This document shows, piece after piece, positions 23,204-35,102 of a DNA stretch of 64,000 bases (position 1 is its first letter; each line of letters starts with the position of its first letter). Source of the stretch: Rhynchonema sp. JSB1_4 (Eukaryota; Nematoda; Chromadorea; Monhysterida; Xyalidae); assembly GCA_030248065.1 (NCBI GenBank), contig JASAMV010006496.1, positions 1 to 64,000 of the forward strand, in the 5' to 3' direction. Under the pieces are notes generated by a model. The model searched no databases. It was not told the DNA's origin and saw only the letters and a program-made list of their open reading frames with translations. The position numbers were made by a program, and so were the translations under genes.

Positions 23204-26200
23204 TCAATGCTTGAGTGAACGCAACCGAATCAAAACAACAATCAAAGTGCTCAGCGACACAGCGAACGCGAGTGACACAATCGCCAGGACATAGTACACC
23301 GTGACGTCCATGGGTGTACCATTAACACATTTGTCCGGGTACTGGGATCTCAACACATCCCCGAATGAAACATCATCTTTCAAATCGGTGAGTCCGAAAT
23401 CACTGGGATCGGCAATCGACAGTTTTGGCGCGACCACATCCACATTGGGACGCGGATGCTGGTTGGTGAATTGAGTGGGTGAATGGGCTGGCAGTTGAGT
23501 GGTGTTGCGATAGACGACGGAGAAACCGGACAGACGACGTGGCCGACGACGCCGATTGCGACGACGACCGGCACCACAGACCGGCGGCTGGATGGGAATT
23601 GATAGAGGTTGTGATCACTTCTGATCGAACCCCAAACGCCGGCATGAAACTTGGTGATCAGATCGGGTCTCGTTAAATGTGCATGTTTCGGATAATACTT
23701 GAGGACACCGATCTCGAACCGAGGAGAGAAAAAACTTGGTGGTTGAAATCAGCGTCATCAGCATCGGATCATCATCAACATAACAAAGTCACGTGACAAA
23801 AGAAGACAGATGCGATCCGTTCACCAAGTTTGATACCGACATGTGACTGTCATACGCTCTGCTCGCTTCACAGAGATGCGATCGCGGAACCAGACATTCC
23901 CGAAAGTCAGAGGGTCGCTACAATAAGTGTAAACTTCACATTCATTCAGACCAATTCAGCGAAACTCACCACATCAGCACAGCCATCCTCAAGATCGACA
24001 CAGAGCTCGATTTGACATTGGAATTTCTCATTGGCCTCGTCCGGATATTTGAACGCGTGCGCCTCCACAAACGCAAGCAGTTTGCCGTCGACATAATTCA
24101 GGTCCGACAGTAGATGTTTATCGATTGAACAGCTGTGCATGATTGCATAGGTGTGTTTTGACAGACAGATAGCAAAAAGAAAATTTTATCACCAAATTTG
24201 ATACCGTCGACTAAATCAAAACGGCCGATTTTCCACTTTATTTTTTCAGCACAACCCCTGTTATGGGGTCTATTTGGAAAATCCCTGTGCAAATTACTAA
24301 AACCAGCGAAACGTCAAAGTTCAACCCTTGTTGGTCGAGTAGCCCGATTTTGTCTCCGTTGGCGTCCTCCACAAAACAACTGTGCACTTTCATCTTGAAC
24401 AGTCGGTCGGATTGCGCTGAATTTTAAGAGAAAATTTTAGAAACTAAAAACTTTGAAAAATACAGTGTTTGGCAGATTTCGCAATGTTGTGGAACATCAA
24501 ACAACTTACAATCATCACACTCCCATTTGTGGAAGACCTTCTCTCCGACCAAAGCGAACCGCACCTCGGGACCATCCGGGCCTTCGCGATGCAATGTGTA
24601 CTGGCAAGGGGGCATTGGGAAGATGTCAGTGCGCGCACCGGTGGTCAATTGGCTGCAATTGTCTGTATACAGATGAAAAACTCAACGATCTGGTGACTCA
24701 TGACTGGTGAGTAAATGTAGCTCGCATCAAACTTGGTGATCGGTTCGGTCCGGCATTGCCTTCGTTACACATTATTGCATTATGGATTTATCAAGGTTTA
24801 CTGATGGTTGGTTCGACCCAAATTACCTAGTGACATATTAGTTCTTCCCGGAGTCAGCTAACAAAGACTTTTACGCTGGTCAAACTTAGTGGCTACATGA
24901 AATCTCTAAATACGGCTGAGACAAACGGGTTGTACTTGACCAAGGTAAGATTAGACGGACCGCCAAGTCTTATCGGCCTAAGTACCGTACCTGACCGCAA
25001 AGTCGGAGCTGACGGTTTTGTCGACTTCCATGTAGAAACAACGAACATTGAACACGCGATCGACTTTTGTGACGAACTTGTTGTGGAACGAGAACACCAC
25101 TGTGTTTTCAATGTAGACGCCTGGCGGATCGACCTGAATAATTGGATTCCTGTACTGTCATTTGTGTGTGTTTATTTGATTTATTCGGCAATGTCAGACT
25201 TATAGCGATAAAATCTGCATGTTTGCCATGTGACTATATCTTGTAAGCGTATTTACTGACTGGTCGACAGGCGTTCCATGACAGTGTTGTCTTTGGCTGG
25301 CTGCCTAGGAACAAACCTTGCGCTGGTCAAAATCTGATCCACAATCAACAAATTTCCGAATAGCTGATCCAAAAAACTCCCGTGACCAAGACCTGATCAC
25401 CAAACCTGAAAACCCCTATATAACAGGTATACCTGGTATACTAAGTAGGTATAGTTTGTATTCAAAGTGACCCCCACCGATCTCCTCCTGATCGTCGCAC
25501 ACTCATCAATGCCCATCTCAATCTCAGCCATTTTGGTCCTGCCGTCACCCTTTGCCCGGCATTCAGCCAAATGTGCGTGATCCTTCACAAACACGGATCC
25601 CTCGAACGCATTCCTTGTCTCCGACCCAACGTAGATCGAATCAGGTCGGCATTGGAGGTCGATGGTGGGCTCGCCCACTGGCTCGCTGACTGCAAATACA
25701 ACACACAGTTTGTGATCAAATGTATAATGGGTCAAGGGTACAGTGCCATAGATAAAGGATCTGAACTGGTTCTGGTCACTGTTGTACTTTGCCGAGCTTT
25801 GTGATACCACCCATCTTCGACCACCGTGAAAATTGCTTCCCAGAAGCTGCAGGTGATGACAACTCTACGCTGATCAAAATTACTGCAAACATGCTTGACC
25901 AGGAAAGGACCGATCAGGATTCCGCACAGGTTAAAAAAAGTTTCATAATGTAATTGTTTTGTTGGTTAGAGTCTGGCAACTAGTACAACGCCGAGCGAGT
26001 GCACAACTTTTCCGTCACCCTATGAGAGTCGATGTCACCAACTGGTTTCGATGCGGCACACGGTCCGTTTGCTGACCAGGTTTTCAGTGACTTGGTCGTT
26101 GAGCGCCTCAAAACGTTCGATTTTGACGACGTTGTTGATGCTGCCAGTGACGGCCAGCAGTTGGTCATCGTCGACCAATTTGGTGATGCCCAATGCGATC

Positions 26201-27813
26201 ACTGTCACGCCCTGAATGAAAAGGGGAATGAGATTGAGACCTGTAATTGAGACTTGTGGGCCTATGTATAATTGAGCCGTGTCAAACTTGGGATGATTGT
26301 TTAGTGGTCAACTAGGGTGTTCATTCTTTGGTATGTACTTCAACTAAAGCAGCACCGAATGAGCGTCAAAAATAATACATGACGGAGGCAAAGGCAATTT
26401 CTGTTTGTGGCAATTGAGTTTGACGCATTAAACTTGAACAGGGCAGAAGTTCTTCTCATACATGCGTCTTTACACTGATCAAAATTAGTGCGTCAGTTCC
26501 GTTACAGAGGTTGACCCAAACAGAAGTTGACAAAGTGACTCCGATTCCGATGATCCGATTAGTATCTGGGTCTTATTTCGGCATACATTTTCAAAGGGCC
26601 ACTGACAGCAATAACCAGAAACGCGTAGGATATAGCATAGGTTGGCTGATGTTTCACCCCCAATATATAACCACGCCCTAACCATAGCCCTAATCCTGGC
26701 GGCCGGCTCAGTTGGATCATCTGACGATCGACCATCAGTGATCAACACCAACGTGTCCGGCACATCAGGCCGATTCGATGGCTGATTGATTAGCTCCTTG
26801 ATAGCGAACTCGAGCGCTTTGCCGATCTTTGTTGTGCCGGTGATGTAGCGCATCGAGCGGAACGCCGCTGCAAAGTCAAGAATATGCATGCCAATTTAGG
26901 TTTGTACCAAGGCTGAGGCTTTGGCCTACATTGCAGGTAATAGATTGGGCTTAGGCTTACATTTACCGAAGTTTGATAGGGGCCAAAAGTTTGGCACTGT
27001 TACAAAATCAGCAGCTTACAGTAACTGTCAAAATAATAACATCAGAGAGCACACTAAGCGCACCGACGACGGCATCTCTCGTGTCATACGCCTCGAAGCC
27101 CCACAATTTCACAGGGTGGCCAGAAAACTCCATCACGGCGTATCGGCTGGATTCGGGCAAACGCGCCGCTGTGGCCGCAAGCCAATTGGCTAACCTGTAA
27201 TTAGCCAACAAAGTGTACTTCAGGGAATTAGAATTAGTACCCACAAACTGTAAAACTTTAACTAAAATTGAGGATAAATGCGACGCACCGACTGAAGTTT
27301 TCATCGCCAATACTGGTCGATCCGTCGATCACGAGAATAAAGTCGCCAGCACCGGCGGCCTCGCAGATGCGCTCTGAAGGAAATGGGTTCCGATATGCTG
27401 ATAGCGTAAACCGGATTTGTCAAAACGGAAATTGCGTAAATGGTTGGTCAACGATACCCGTTCTTGCCGGAGCGGAAATCGCTTTCAATACCAGACCGTT
27501 ATCCACTGGAAAGCACAACGTGTGCTGCAGCAATGATGCCTGCGTGATGAAGGAAAACTAATGGGTTTCGATTTATGCTTGACACAACGTTCACAAACAT
27601 GGATCAGATTTGGTCACGTGACTTTTTGGATTTTTGAAATGTTTTGAGATACTGTCGACAAGATTCTATCCGATCGCTAACTATACACCGGTCATTTGTT
27701 TATTTTCTTGAACCACACTGGAATTCCGTATTCTTGGGAATGTGGGAAAATTAATGCAAGTTAAGCGAAACAAAGCTTACCAGCACCACGAGTGGCCAAA
27801 GGCATCCTCCCAT
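23204..27813 (-). CDS. CUT-6-like cuticlin: secreted vWA-ZP-transmembrane protein, copy 1
   Basis: Twelve exons with fully consistent phases, 606 residues: 27781-27813, 27458-27539, 27289-27373, 27064-27194, 26683-26867, 26043-26211, 25478-25689, 24991-25133, 24510-24652, 24326-24416, 23970-24132 and 23204-23587. The signal peptide is MGGCLWPLVVLASLLQHTLC. The vWA domain shows DGSTS at 55-59 and LITDGRSSDD. The ZP domain (from about residue 229) contains RNAFEGSVFVKDH, NTVVFSFHNKFVTKVDR, FPMPPC and GEKVFHKWEC. The last exon opens with a strong furin-like run (GRRRNRRRRPRR), then a linker and a membrane helix (YYVLAIVSLAFAVSLSTLIV) before the stop. The order vWA, ZP, basic cleavage site and anchor is that of nematode cuticlin CUT-6. 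ZP proteins of this type are cleaved at the basic site and assemble in the cuticle matrix. Exon phases match copy 2 one for one, except that the first exon of copy 2 is split here. Confidence 0.93.
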
Positions 27814-29150
27814 GTTGATTCAACTTCTTGCGCCCAGTAACCGATTCCTAATTGTAAAATTCTTGCAAACTTTATCTTGGATTGATTCCAATCTCGAGGT
27901 CGTCGCAAACTATGCTGGTATAGCTCTTGGATAGAAGATGATTTAATTTATTGTCAAATTTTGTTTTTGTCATACAGCAGGGAACTAATTCATCGTTACA
28001 ACAAACAGCTTGTGATAATTGCTCCTGCACACTGCCGTTAGAACTTCATGCCAGCTTAAATGGAATGCTTGCGATAATTTTTCCCGCCTACAATTTTGCG
28101 GGGAAGCTCGGCATTTTATTTCAAATACGATATCAATGCACAGACGTCACGTTTTTTGCATGTTTTCTTGTCCGATCTTTCATTGTTTTTTGCAGTAGTG
28201 ATACAGCGCGTCTTTTTTCTGCAACTTTTTCAGTCATAAGTCCACCGTCGAGGCTTATCTCTGCTCGCCATCAATAAACAGTCACGTAATGCATGCACAC
28301 GTGATTAACATCATGTGCAAAAAAACCTGATTGTCATTGGAAAAAATGCAAACAAATATCGCACATTTTTCAAGACGCTCACAAGTTAATGCACATAATC
28401 ATCCATAAGTCATTCAGTCATAAGTGCTTGTTTAGCTGCACATTTGTTGATCAAGCAGGAGCATTAGCAGTTTCTATGATTGAAAAAATCTATGACAATG
28501 TCATGGCCATTATACGGTAACGTCTAACTAAATAAAAAACACATTTTTTGCGCGAAAGATCCGCAGGGCCGATAAGACCACCCTATGGGTGAGAGGATGC
28601 ATGAAACGTTTCGGATGCACGAGTGCTTTAGTACATCACGTATCATACACATCACCATGTGGGCATGGCATGACATAACCATTACACAAACTCAAATGTC
28701 ATAAGTTTCGTGATCGTTTTTTCGAATTTATCAATTTGCAATCGAATACCATAAAAATGCTGCAAACAAACATTGCACACTTTGCAAAGGTGCCTTGCGT
28801 GGGCAAAACACAAACACTGTACCAGTGGCAGCACTCTTGCAGGCAAAAACAATCCCAACTGTTTTCATATGAAACCACATTCCGAAACCTGAAAGGAACT
28901 GGTTGATCAAGCACGTACATATAACAGAAACAAAAAAAGCTAACGGACTGAACACATCGTAGACACTGATGGAGAAAAACAAGTTCGAACGTCAATTTGA
29001 TAATCAGGAAGAATTGCGTTGGCGTATGCAAACTATGTATATACCCGAGGCGTAATCAGATACGAAAATTACTATAAATTGATAAAGGTTTCTGCATCAC
29101 TCATCAAATTCAACATCACAGCCAGCATCTCAATTTTTACGTGCATCACC
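27814..29150. other. Divergent intergenic region between cuticlin copy 1 and a vWA-only gene
   Basis: The two flanking genes start head to head here, so both promoters should lie in this 1.3 kb. The region is AT-rich and I see no clear TATA or initiator element. The open frame at 27951-28277 has no homology, no signal peptide and poor splice sites, and is not called. Confidence 0.5.
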
Positions 29151-31779
29151 ATGTTGCTATCAGTACCAGTTACTGCAACACTCACATGGGTAAGGTTTGC
29201 TGTGATGTATTCCGTGTCGAGAACCTTGTGTGGCCTCCTGGATCCACCTTATAATGTTTGAGGCCATTGCAGCTCATTGTTGTCATGTGTGATCTTGTGG
29301 ATGCCAGGTCAAACGGACAAGTCGGTTCCAGGCATCCTCCATCGCGGGTGCTAAAGCCGATCAAAGTGTCCAATCAAACAGGTTTGTCCCGGGCTCATAG
29401 CAAACTTGGTGATTCGAACGAATCTGGTCAATGCCACATTTCGCCAGGCGCTAACAGGTGTTTCCAGATGATCTCAAATGAATAGGCAACTTTCGCGCTG
29501 CTACACTATGTACATATGTACAGTAGGTTGCACAGAATTTGCGGTGGATAGTATGTAGTACGTCTCCTTTATCCTCAATTATCTATACTACTAAAACAGG
29601 AAGACGTGTATGTATGTAGTATGTGGCCCCCTCCCTCGGGGGCACGGTTCAATTTTCACAGGTACCAGCTTTAGGTATGCTAACGGGTTTTTGGATAGCC
29701 CAGGGTGCGCGGGCGCGAAGCTTTAGCCGGGCCGCAGGCACGGGCCCGGTCTGGTAATGAACTCACGTGTGACGGAGATGCGATCAGATCCACCAGTTTG
29801 ATACCATTTTTTATTCACCTTTGCGTACCTTCACGCCGATTTTGTGTACACCGAGCCGAACTTCATTCGAAAATACGTTTTATTCATACGAATATCGCTC
29901 TCGAATTGAAAGTGTTTTTCTTTTTCACAGAGCAGACATGCAGTGCGGTCGATGCACAGGACTACATTTTCGTGATTGACGGCTCAACAAGCATCGGTGA
30001 CAGAAATTTCGCCAGGTTTGAGCTAAGAATGCAGTCTATCTTCTTTATAGTGACTAGATCGGGACCCGGCATTTCGTCCAGTTGGATCGGAGGTCACTAA
30101 CGATAAATTTTGGAACAAGAGCCAGTCGCCAGTCCCTGTAAGGAGGGCAAACCACGCGCTGTTGTGGTTGGATAACAAAGTTCCTTTATCCAGCCATAAT
30201 AAATTATCAGTTTTCAGTTTGACCAATTGGCTGGCCACCGCGGCCACGCATCTGCCCGAGTCCAGCAGATATGCAGCGATGGAGTTTGGGAAAGAGAATC
30301 GGAAATTGTGGGGCTTCGAAGCGTACGATACGCCTGATGCAGTTGCTGGTATGTTGGTCTTGCATTGTCACCTGGAGATGCACCTGCGTTTTTTATATAC
30401 ACACACGTATCCGAATAGAGCTCTACTTTTGGGGTAAAAAGTTTTCTAGAAACAGACTAAAAAGCATAGGCTTTCTTCACAAACGACGGAACAAGAGCAC
30501 ATTTTGTCAGGAGAAACTGCTCTAAGATCGAATTAAACGTGCTTTGAAATATGCACAAAGCGATTAAATTTTAATAATGTAGCGATGATTTTCAGTAATG
30601 TCAAAAACCAACCCAAAAACTCCGAGGGCTCCATTTGGTAAAATGTTTGAAACAAAAAAGCCGACTTTCGACCCTTCCAACAGAGCCCCGGGGGTTTATA
30701 TGGGAAACTCCGGCAGTATATTTTCAAGCATTTTTTTATCAGTTACAGTCTTATATGATGGGGACCCGTGAGGTCACTACAAATAACATTTCCTTGTGGT
30801 AATTAAGGGACTGGCGACAGATTGGAACGAAAACGGCGGCTCTTGTGTTTCAGCGCAAATACATTGTGAACTGCAATTGTATTTCAGACGCCTTTCGAAG
30901 CATCCCTTACATGCATGGTACGACTTGGATGGGCAGAGCGCTGGAGTTCGCCATGAAACATCTGATCAATCAGACTTCGAATCGAGTCGATGTGCCTGAT
31001 ACGGTAGTGGTGATCACGGACGGCGTCTCCAGTGACGATCCGTCCGAAGCAGCTGCACAGATCAGAGCCATGGTAAAGTGATTGCCCGGTCGTCGTGGTA
31101 CTTACAGAGGTGCATGTGTATATGTTTCTGTCCTAAACTGCGTTTGACTATTCTTCTACCTCCATGAGCCAGATCGTACGACATCGGTTTGGACCACGGC
31201 CAAGCAAAGGCTCCCTTCGTTTGAAGCGAATTCTGCGATGGAGCTGGAACAGCAAAAGTTGATCCAAATGAACAGCTTCAACGCTGGTCGAGAATAGAGC
31301 TCCAGTTCCATCGCACAACAACGGTCCAAATAAGCGTATGCTTGCGTTGCCGTGGTCGTCGTGCCGGCTTGTTGCTCGTCAATTCAGATCGTCAGTTAAA
31401 GTCGTCAAGTACGCCTGATGCCACGTATTTCTCGCTCTCACTCAGGGCGCATTGAGCTCACGATCTGAGTTGACTACAGCATGTCAATTAGCCATCGTGT
31501 TTGCTTTCAAAAGTGACACGGCATGACCCACCGTGCGTCATGCATGACATGCCTTTTTTGTTTCAGGGTATCAGAGTAGTGCTGCTGAGACTTAGCATAT
31601 GGGGGTACTTCGACCCGGATGAGATAATGACTGTGACCGGAGACATGTCTAATGCAATCAAGGTCGAACAGTTTGACCACCTCAATGATGGAGTGTTGAT
31701 GGAGTTGTGCACCAAGTTGCAATCGGTTTGTTACTGTTGTGTTGGGTATTTAGAACATGTGTGCAGGGTCTGTGTATAG
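29151..31779 (+). CDS. Secreted vWA-only protein (cuticlin paralog lacking the ZP half)
   Basis: Six exons: 29151-29189, 29273-29381, 29931-30015, 30218-30348, 30888-31072 and 31567-31779 (last exon read through to its stop), giving 253 residues. The signal peptide is split over exons 1 and 2 (MLLSVPVTATLTW, then LIVVMCDLVDA). The vWA domain has DGSTS, WGFEAYDTPDAVAG, a GTTWMGRALEFAMKHL helix and VVITDGVSSDDPSEAA; exon sizes 85, 131 and 185 equal those of cuticlin copy 1. No ZP exon follows. The TAG stop at 31777-31779 consists of the TA target site plus the first base of a MITE. It may be a shortened, still functional matrix or lectin-like secreted protein, or a decaying duplicate. A donor (GTTTGT at 31726) sits inside the last exon and would allow splicing onward, but I found no partner exon. 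Confidence 0.8.
29582..29754 (+). mobile_element. Short non-autonomous Helitron-like element (173 bp)
   Basis: The element starts TCTATACTACTAAAA after an A. It ends CTGG before a T, preceded by a GC hairpin (GGGCC ... GGCCC at 29729-29747). Insertion between A and T, a TC start and a CTRR end with a hairpin are the Helitron signature. It lies in intron 2 of the vWA-only gene. Confidence 0.6.
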
Positions 31780-32087
31780 TCCGTCCATCAGCTCATGTCA
31801 CTTTGCTGGCTGGCTTGTTCCCTTCCTCTACGTTCTAATGATAGGGAAGTTGTGTGTGACCGATTTTGCAACAAAACTGAAAAAATGGTAGAACGTGTCG
31901 AAAAAGATTGAATTCGATCAAATTAAATTAAATTAAAACGGATAAAATACGTCGATTTCATAAAAATCACAACTTGGAAGCGAAAATATTTTTTGTCGGA
32001 AACTCAATTTCTCTTTCATTAGAACGTGGAGGAAGGGAACAAGTCGGCCAACAGCATAACAAAGTGACATGAGCTGATGGACGGACT
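31779..32087. mobile_element. MITE, mariner-like, about 309 bp, TA target duplication
   Basis: The ends are long inverted repeats (GTCCGTCCATCAGCTCATGT and its complement at 32066-32086) flanked by TA. The arms continue inward (CTTGTTCCCTTCCTC / GAGGAAGGGAACAAG). A related copy lies at 39249-39468. The insertion sets the stop codon of the vWA-only gene. Confidence 0.85.
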
Positions 32088-32865
32088 TATGCTTCCCATT
32101 TCGACCTACATACATCTTTCCTTTCATAGGCGGGCTGTGCATCAGGGCATCGTGAGTCTGTATGTGCACCACGTAATCCAACAAACGATCATATCATAAT
32201 GCTGTATCATAAGTATCATCTTGGTAGTGATGGTAGTTTCCATGATTTGTCTAAGCCGTTTTTGCAGCCAGGAAACCGTACGTCAACTGATCAAGCCCTC
32301 CAGTCCAGAAGACTACAAGACAACAACAACACCATAACGAATATATTGAATCTTCTCTGATAGTATCGTGTGTGTTGGCGTGGTCACGAGTCACGTGAAG
32401 CACCAATACTACATACTGTATAACTTGTTTGAACATCAGTGCGGTTAATTGTTTTTGTAAGAACGCTTTTACGCAAGATTGATTGTTTTGTTTGGTTATT
32501 GGTGTGTGTTGTATAATTCGTAATGCAGTAATTCAGGAATCGAATACAGAAATTGTCGTCCTCTTGTTCTGATCATTATTTATCTTCTTTTCAACGTGAC
32601 CTGTACAATATAAAAATTAAAAAGTTGTTGTGAATGCCCACGCAGTCGGCGTTATTGAACATGAAGCCACCTTCAGAAACCGTTTTTTAAAGCAAATAAT
32701 GTGACGAACACGAAACATCGCAACGATGTAAACCAATTTAAGAACAGTTTAGGCAAATGTCATCAAGTTGCACACCACGTGTGGTTCCAAAATTGTTATT
32801 GAGTTCAATCAGTACACTTTTTCGGGCAGAGGACAGAGAAATTACGGCCACTTCAACGGTCATCA

Positions 32866-34289
32866 ATGGCGGCATCATTCATGCGGCTGCAAGCGCTAAC
32901 ATTAGCATTGTTGTTGTGGGTAGGTTGAACGTGGTTACGTTTTGTTGACTTGTACAAAACATTTAGCAATATTATGGTAAAACTCCAGATATCATTGGCC
33001 TTTATCAACACACGGTGCGCTCCAGTGGATAAAAGGCAGACACAAACAGGCAAGAAAAGTATTGAATGCACCGCAGATCATTGATCATTCTTGCACATTG
33101 TTAGTTCCTGACGATAACGAAAGCTGAAAACGCTGCTTTTGCAGAACGCCAATGCAAACTCGACTTAATTTTTGTCATTGACGGCTCTACCAGCATAGGA
33201 AACGAAACTTTCAAAGGGTTATTGTTTCTCCAATTTTGTACTTTTTGCACATACTTCACAGAGCAGTCTGCCCGACTCTGTTCACATAATGGGCAAAACT
33301 ACAGCCTGGTCAACTTCCTGGCCAATAGTGTTGCGCGTCTACCCGACTCTGTTCGCGTTGCAGTGGTGGAATTTGTGGGTCACCCTGTGAAGCTGTGGGG
33401 ATTCGGTAAACATGAAACGAAAGAGGATCTGGTCGGTACGTGGTTATCTTAAAGTTTGTCATCTTTTTATTTTGCATTGGAATCATGTCTTACCGGCACG
33501 CCCAGACGCGTTGCGTCACATGCGCCACATCAAGGGAACAACCAAAATGGGTGCGGCTTTGGATTTCGCAATAAAAGAGGTCATAAACACGACTGCGAAT
33601 CGACCGGATGCACACGATGTGTTGCTGTTGTTCGCTGACGGACAGTCTGCCGATGATCCTACCAAACCGGCGGCTAAAATCCGTGATATGGTGGGTTTCG
33701 CAGTGTTTCTTTCAATTTCCATGGGAATACGACATAAATATTAGATGAAGTTGCGTGCTCCACGCTTGCACAAACACAATTATGTTTCACTCGAGTAGTG
33801 ACCGTCTGCCCACAACGGTCCTGTTCGGGATGCAGTGGTGTGGGTATCCGATATCCTGACTTTTTGTCCAGGGGTATCCTACTCTAAAATTATTCCGAAA
33901 ACCGTAAAAATCGCCCAGTTGTACCTCCAAAATGCTCAAAATCGTTTGCTGGCGCAAGCATAACCCCAAAATGACTATTTTTTTGCGTTTCTAACACCGA
34001 TTTTGCTGAATTTTCCTGCAAAAATTGACCTTTTTTGAACAACCCCCTGGGTATCCGAGATTTTTTATTTTTGGGGGCAACCTCCCTGGTATCCGAGATT
34101 TTTCGTTTTGGGTATCCGGTATCCGAAAATTACTTCCAGGGCGTCAGCCTGATAGTGATGGGAATTGGCGATGAGCCGGATTACAACAGGCTGCAAGCTG
34201 CTGCAGGCGACAACGGAACAATGGTGCTGCTGGATGCTGAACGATTTGGGGACGACGACCATCACGGACTGGATAGGCTTTGTGATTGA
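32866..34289 (+). CDS. Second secreted vWA-only protein, exon 2 unresolved
   Basis: Signal-peptide exon 32866-32919 (MAASFMRLQALTLALLLW, donor GTAGGT). Then come exons 33145-33217, 33305-33435, 33506-33690 and 34140-34289, ending in TGA. The vWA domain reads IFVIDGSTSIG, RVAVVEFVGHPVKLWGF, GTTKMGAALDFAIKEV and LLLFADGQSADDP. The second part is more diverged than in the paralogs (FADG instead of ITDG), but MIDAS residues remain. Exon phases match the cuticlin genes. The small linker exon expected between 32920 and 33144 could not be placed: candidates give the wrong phase, including one with a GC donor near 33047. The ZP half is absent and the frame ends just after vWA (GLDRLCD). Intron 5 is largely filled by a dispersed repeat whose last bases form the acceptor (TTACTTCCAG). 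Confidence 0.72.
33828..34137 (+). repeat. Dispersed GGTATCC repeat, copy 1
   Basis: Phrases such as TTTTTGTCCAGGGGTATCC, CCGAAAACCG, TTTTTGAACAACC and GGTATCCGAGATTTTT recur in the same order at 58408-58680 in the RPL12 region. The copies are clearly related but diverged. The 3' end of this copy supplies the last intron acceptor of the vWA-only gene. Confidence 0.8.
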
Positions 34290-35102
34290 TTTTGAACTTA
34301 CATAAATGATGAATTACATGGCCCTGCATATCCTTTTTAGGGCGTGTTCGTTGTCTCAAATGTACTGATAGATTGTTGGCTTTGTTGTTGTTGGATTAAG
34401 GTATGGTACTTTGTTCACACACAACTATGTACATATGTAAACATCTTTTGTGCCACAGTAACCGTAATGAAATCAGAACATTGGTCAATTACATAGCAGA
34501 AAGAGCCCGTGGACCGTGTAGTGTATTCAATCCTGAGTCGTATGGCTCTAACATAGTCGTACATACATAGTCTTAGAGCTACTGTAACATGAATGGTATA
34601 CTCCGTAACCTGTGGATGTCAGTAAGAAAACGATGCCTTCGACTCAAATGTAAGTCGTATGACTTAACGCAGGTCATAAGCCGTAGGCTTTAACGTCTGT
34701 CATACACGACTCAGCAGGAATGCTGAATTTTTGTTTACGATGACTTTTAGATTTAACACGCAGTACGCAACGCATGGTGCTCATGGTGTTTGCCTGTTTG
34801 TCTGATCCTACCAAAAACGAGAGCAGAAGCTTTTAACAATGGGGACCAAACGCGAGTTATACGCGTGCATTGTTGTTGCCATGCGAAGCCTATCAATTGG
34901 ACCTGGCAACGTATCACAATCGTATTGATTGACGGTCACACAGAGCCTGGTTGGCACAATGTCGCTTTCATACTGGCCAAGCGGGGCGCACCCGCACATT
35001 GTGGTTATGCACCGCTGGACAAAGCTCAGAATGAAAGGCTGTTTAGGCGATCGACGATAAACGGAATAAAGCCGCTTGAATAAGCCGAACAGCCAACCAA
35101 TT
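34290..35102. other. Intergenic, no gene seen
   Basis: Between the vWA-only gene and the ARM-TIR-SAM gene. It contains palindromic AGTCGTATGACTT-like words (34530-34710) that pair with one another, possibly a decayed fold-back element. No exon is supported. Confidence 0.4.

Noticed and set aside
27951..28277. Hydrophobic Cys-containing ORF between divergent genes
   Set aside because: No ATG-supported signal peptide, no family resemblance and no splice sites; more likely promoter or intergenic DNA.
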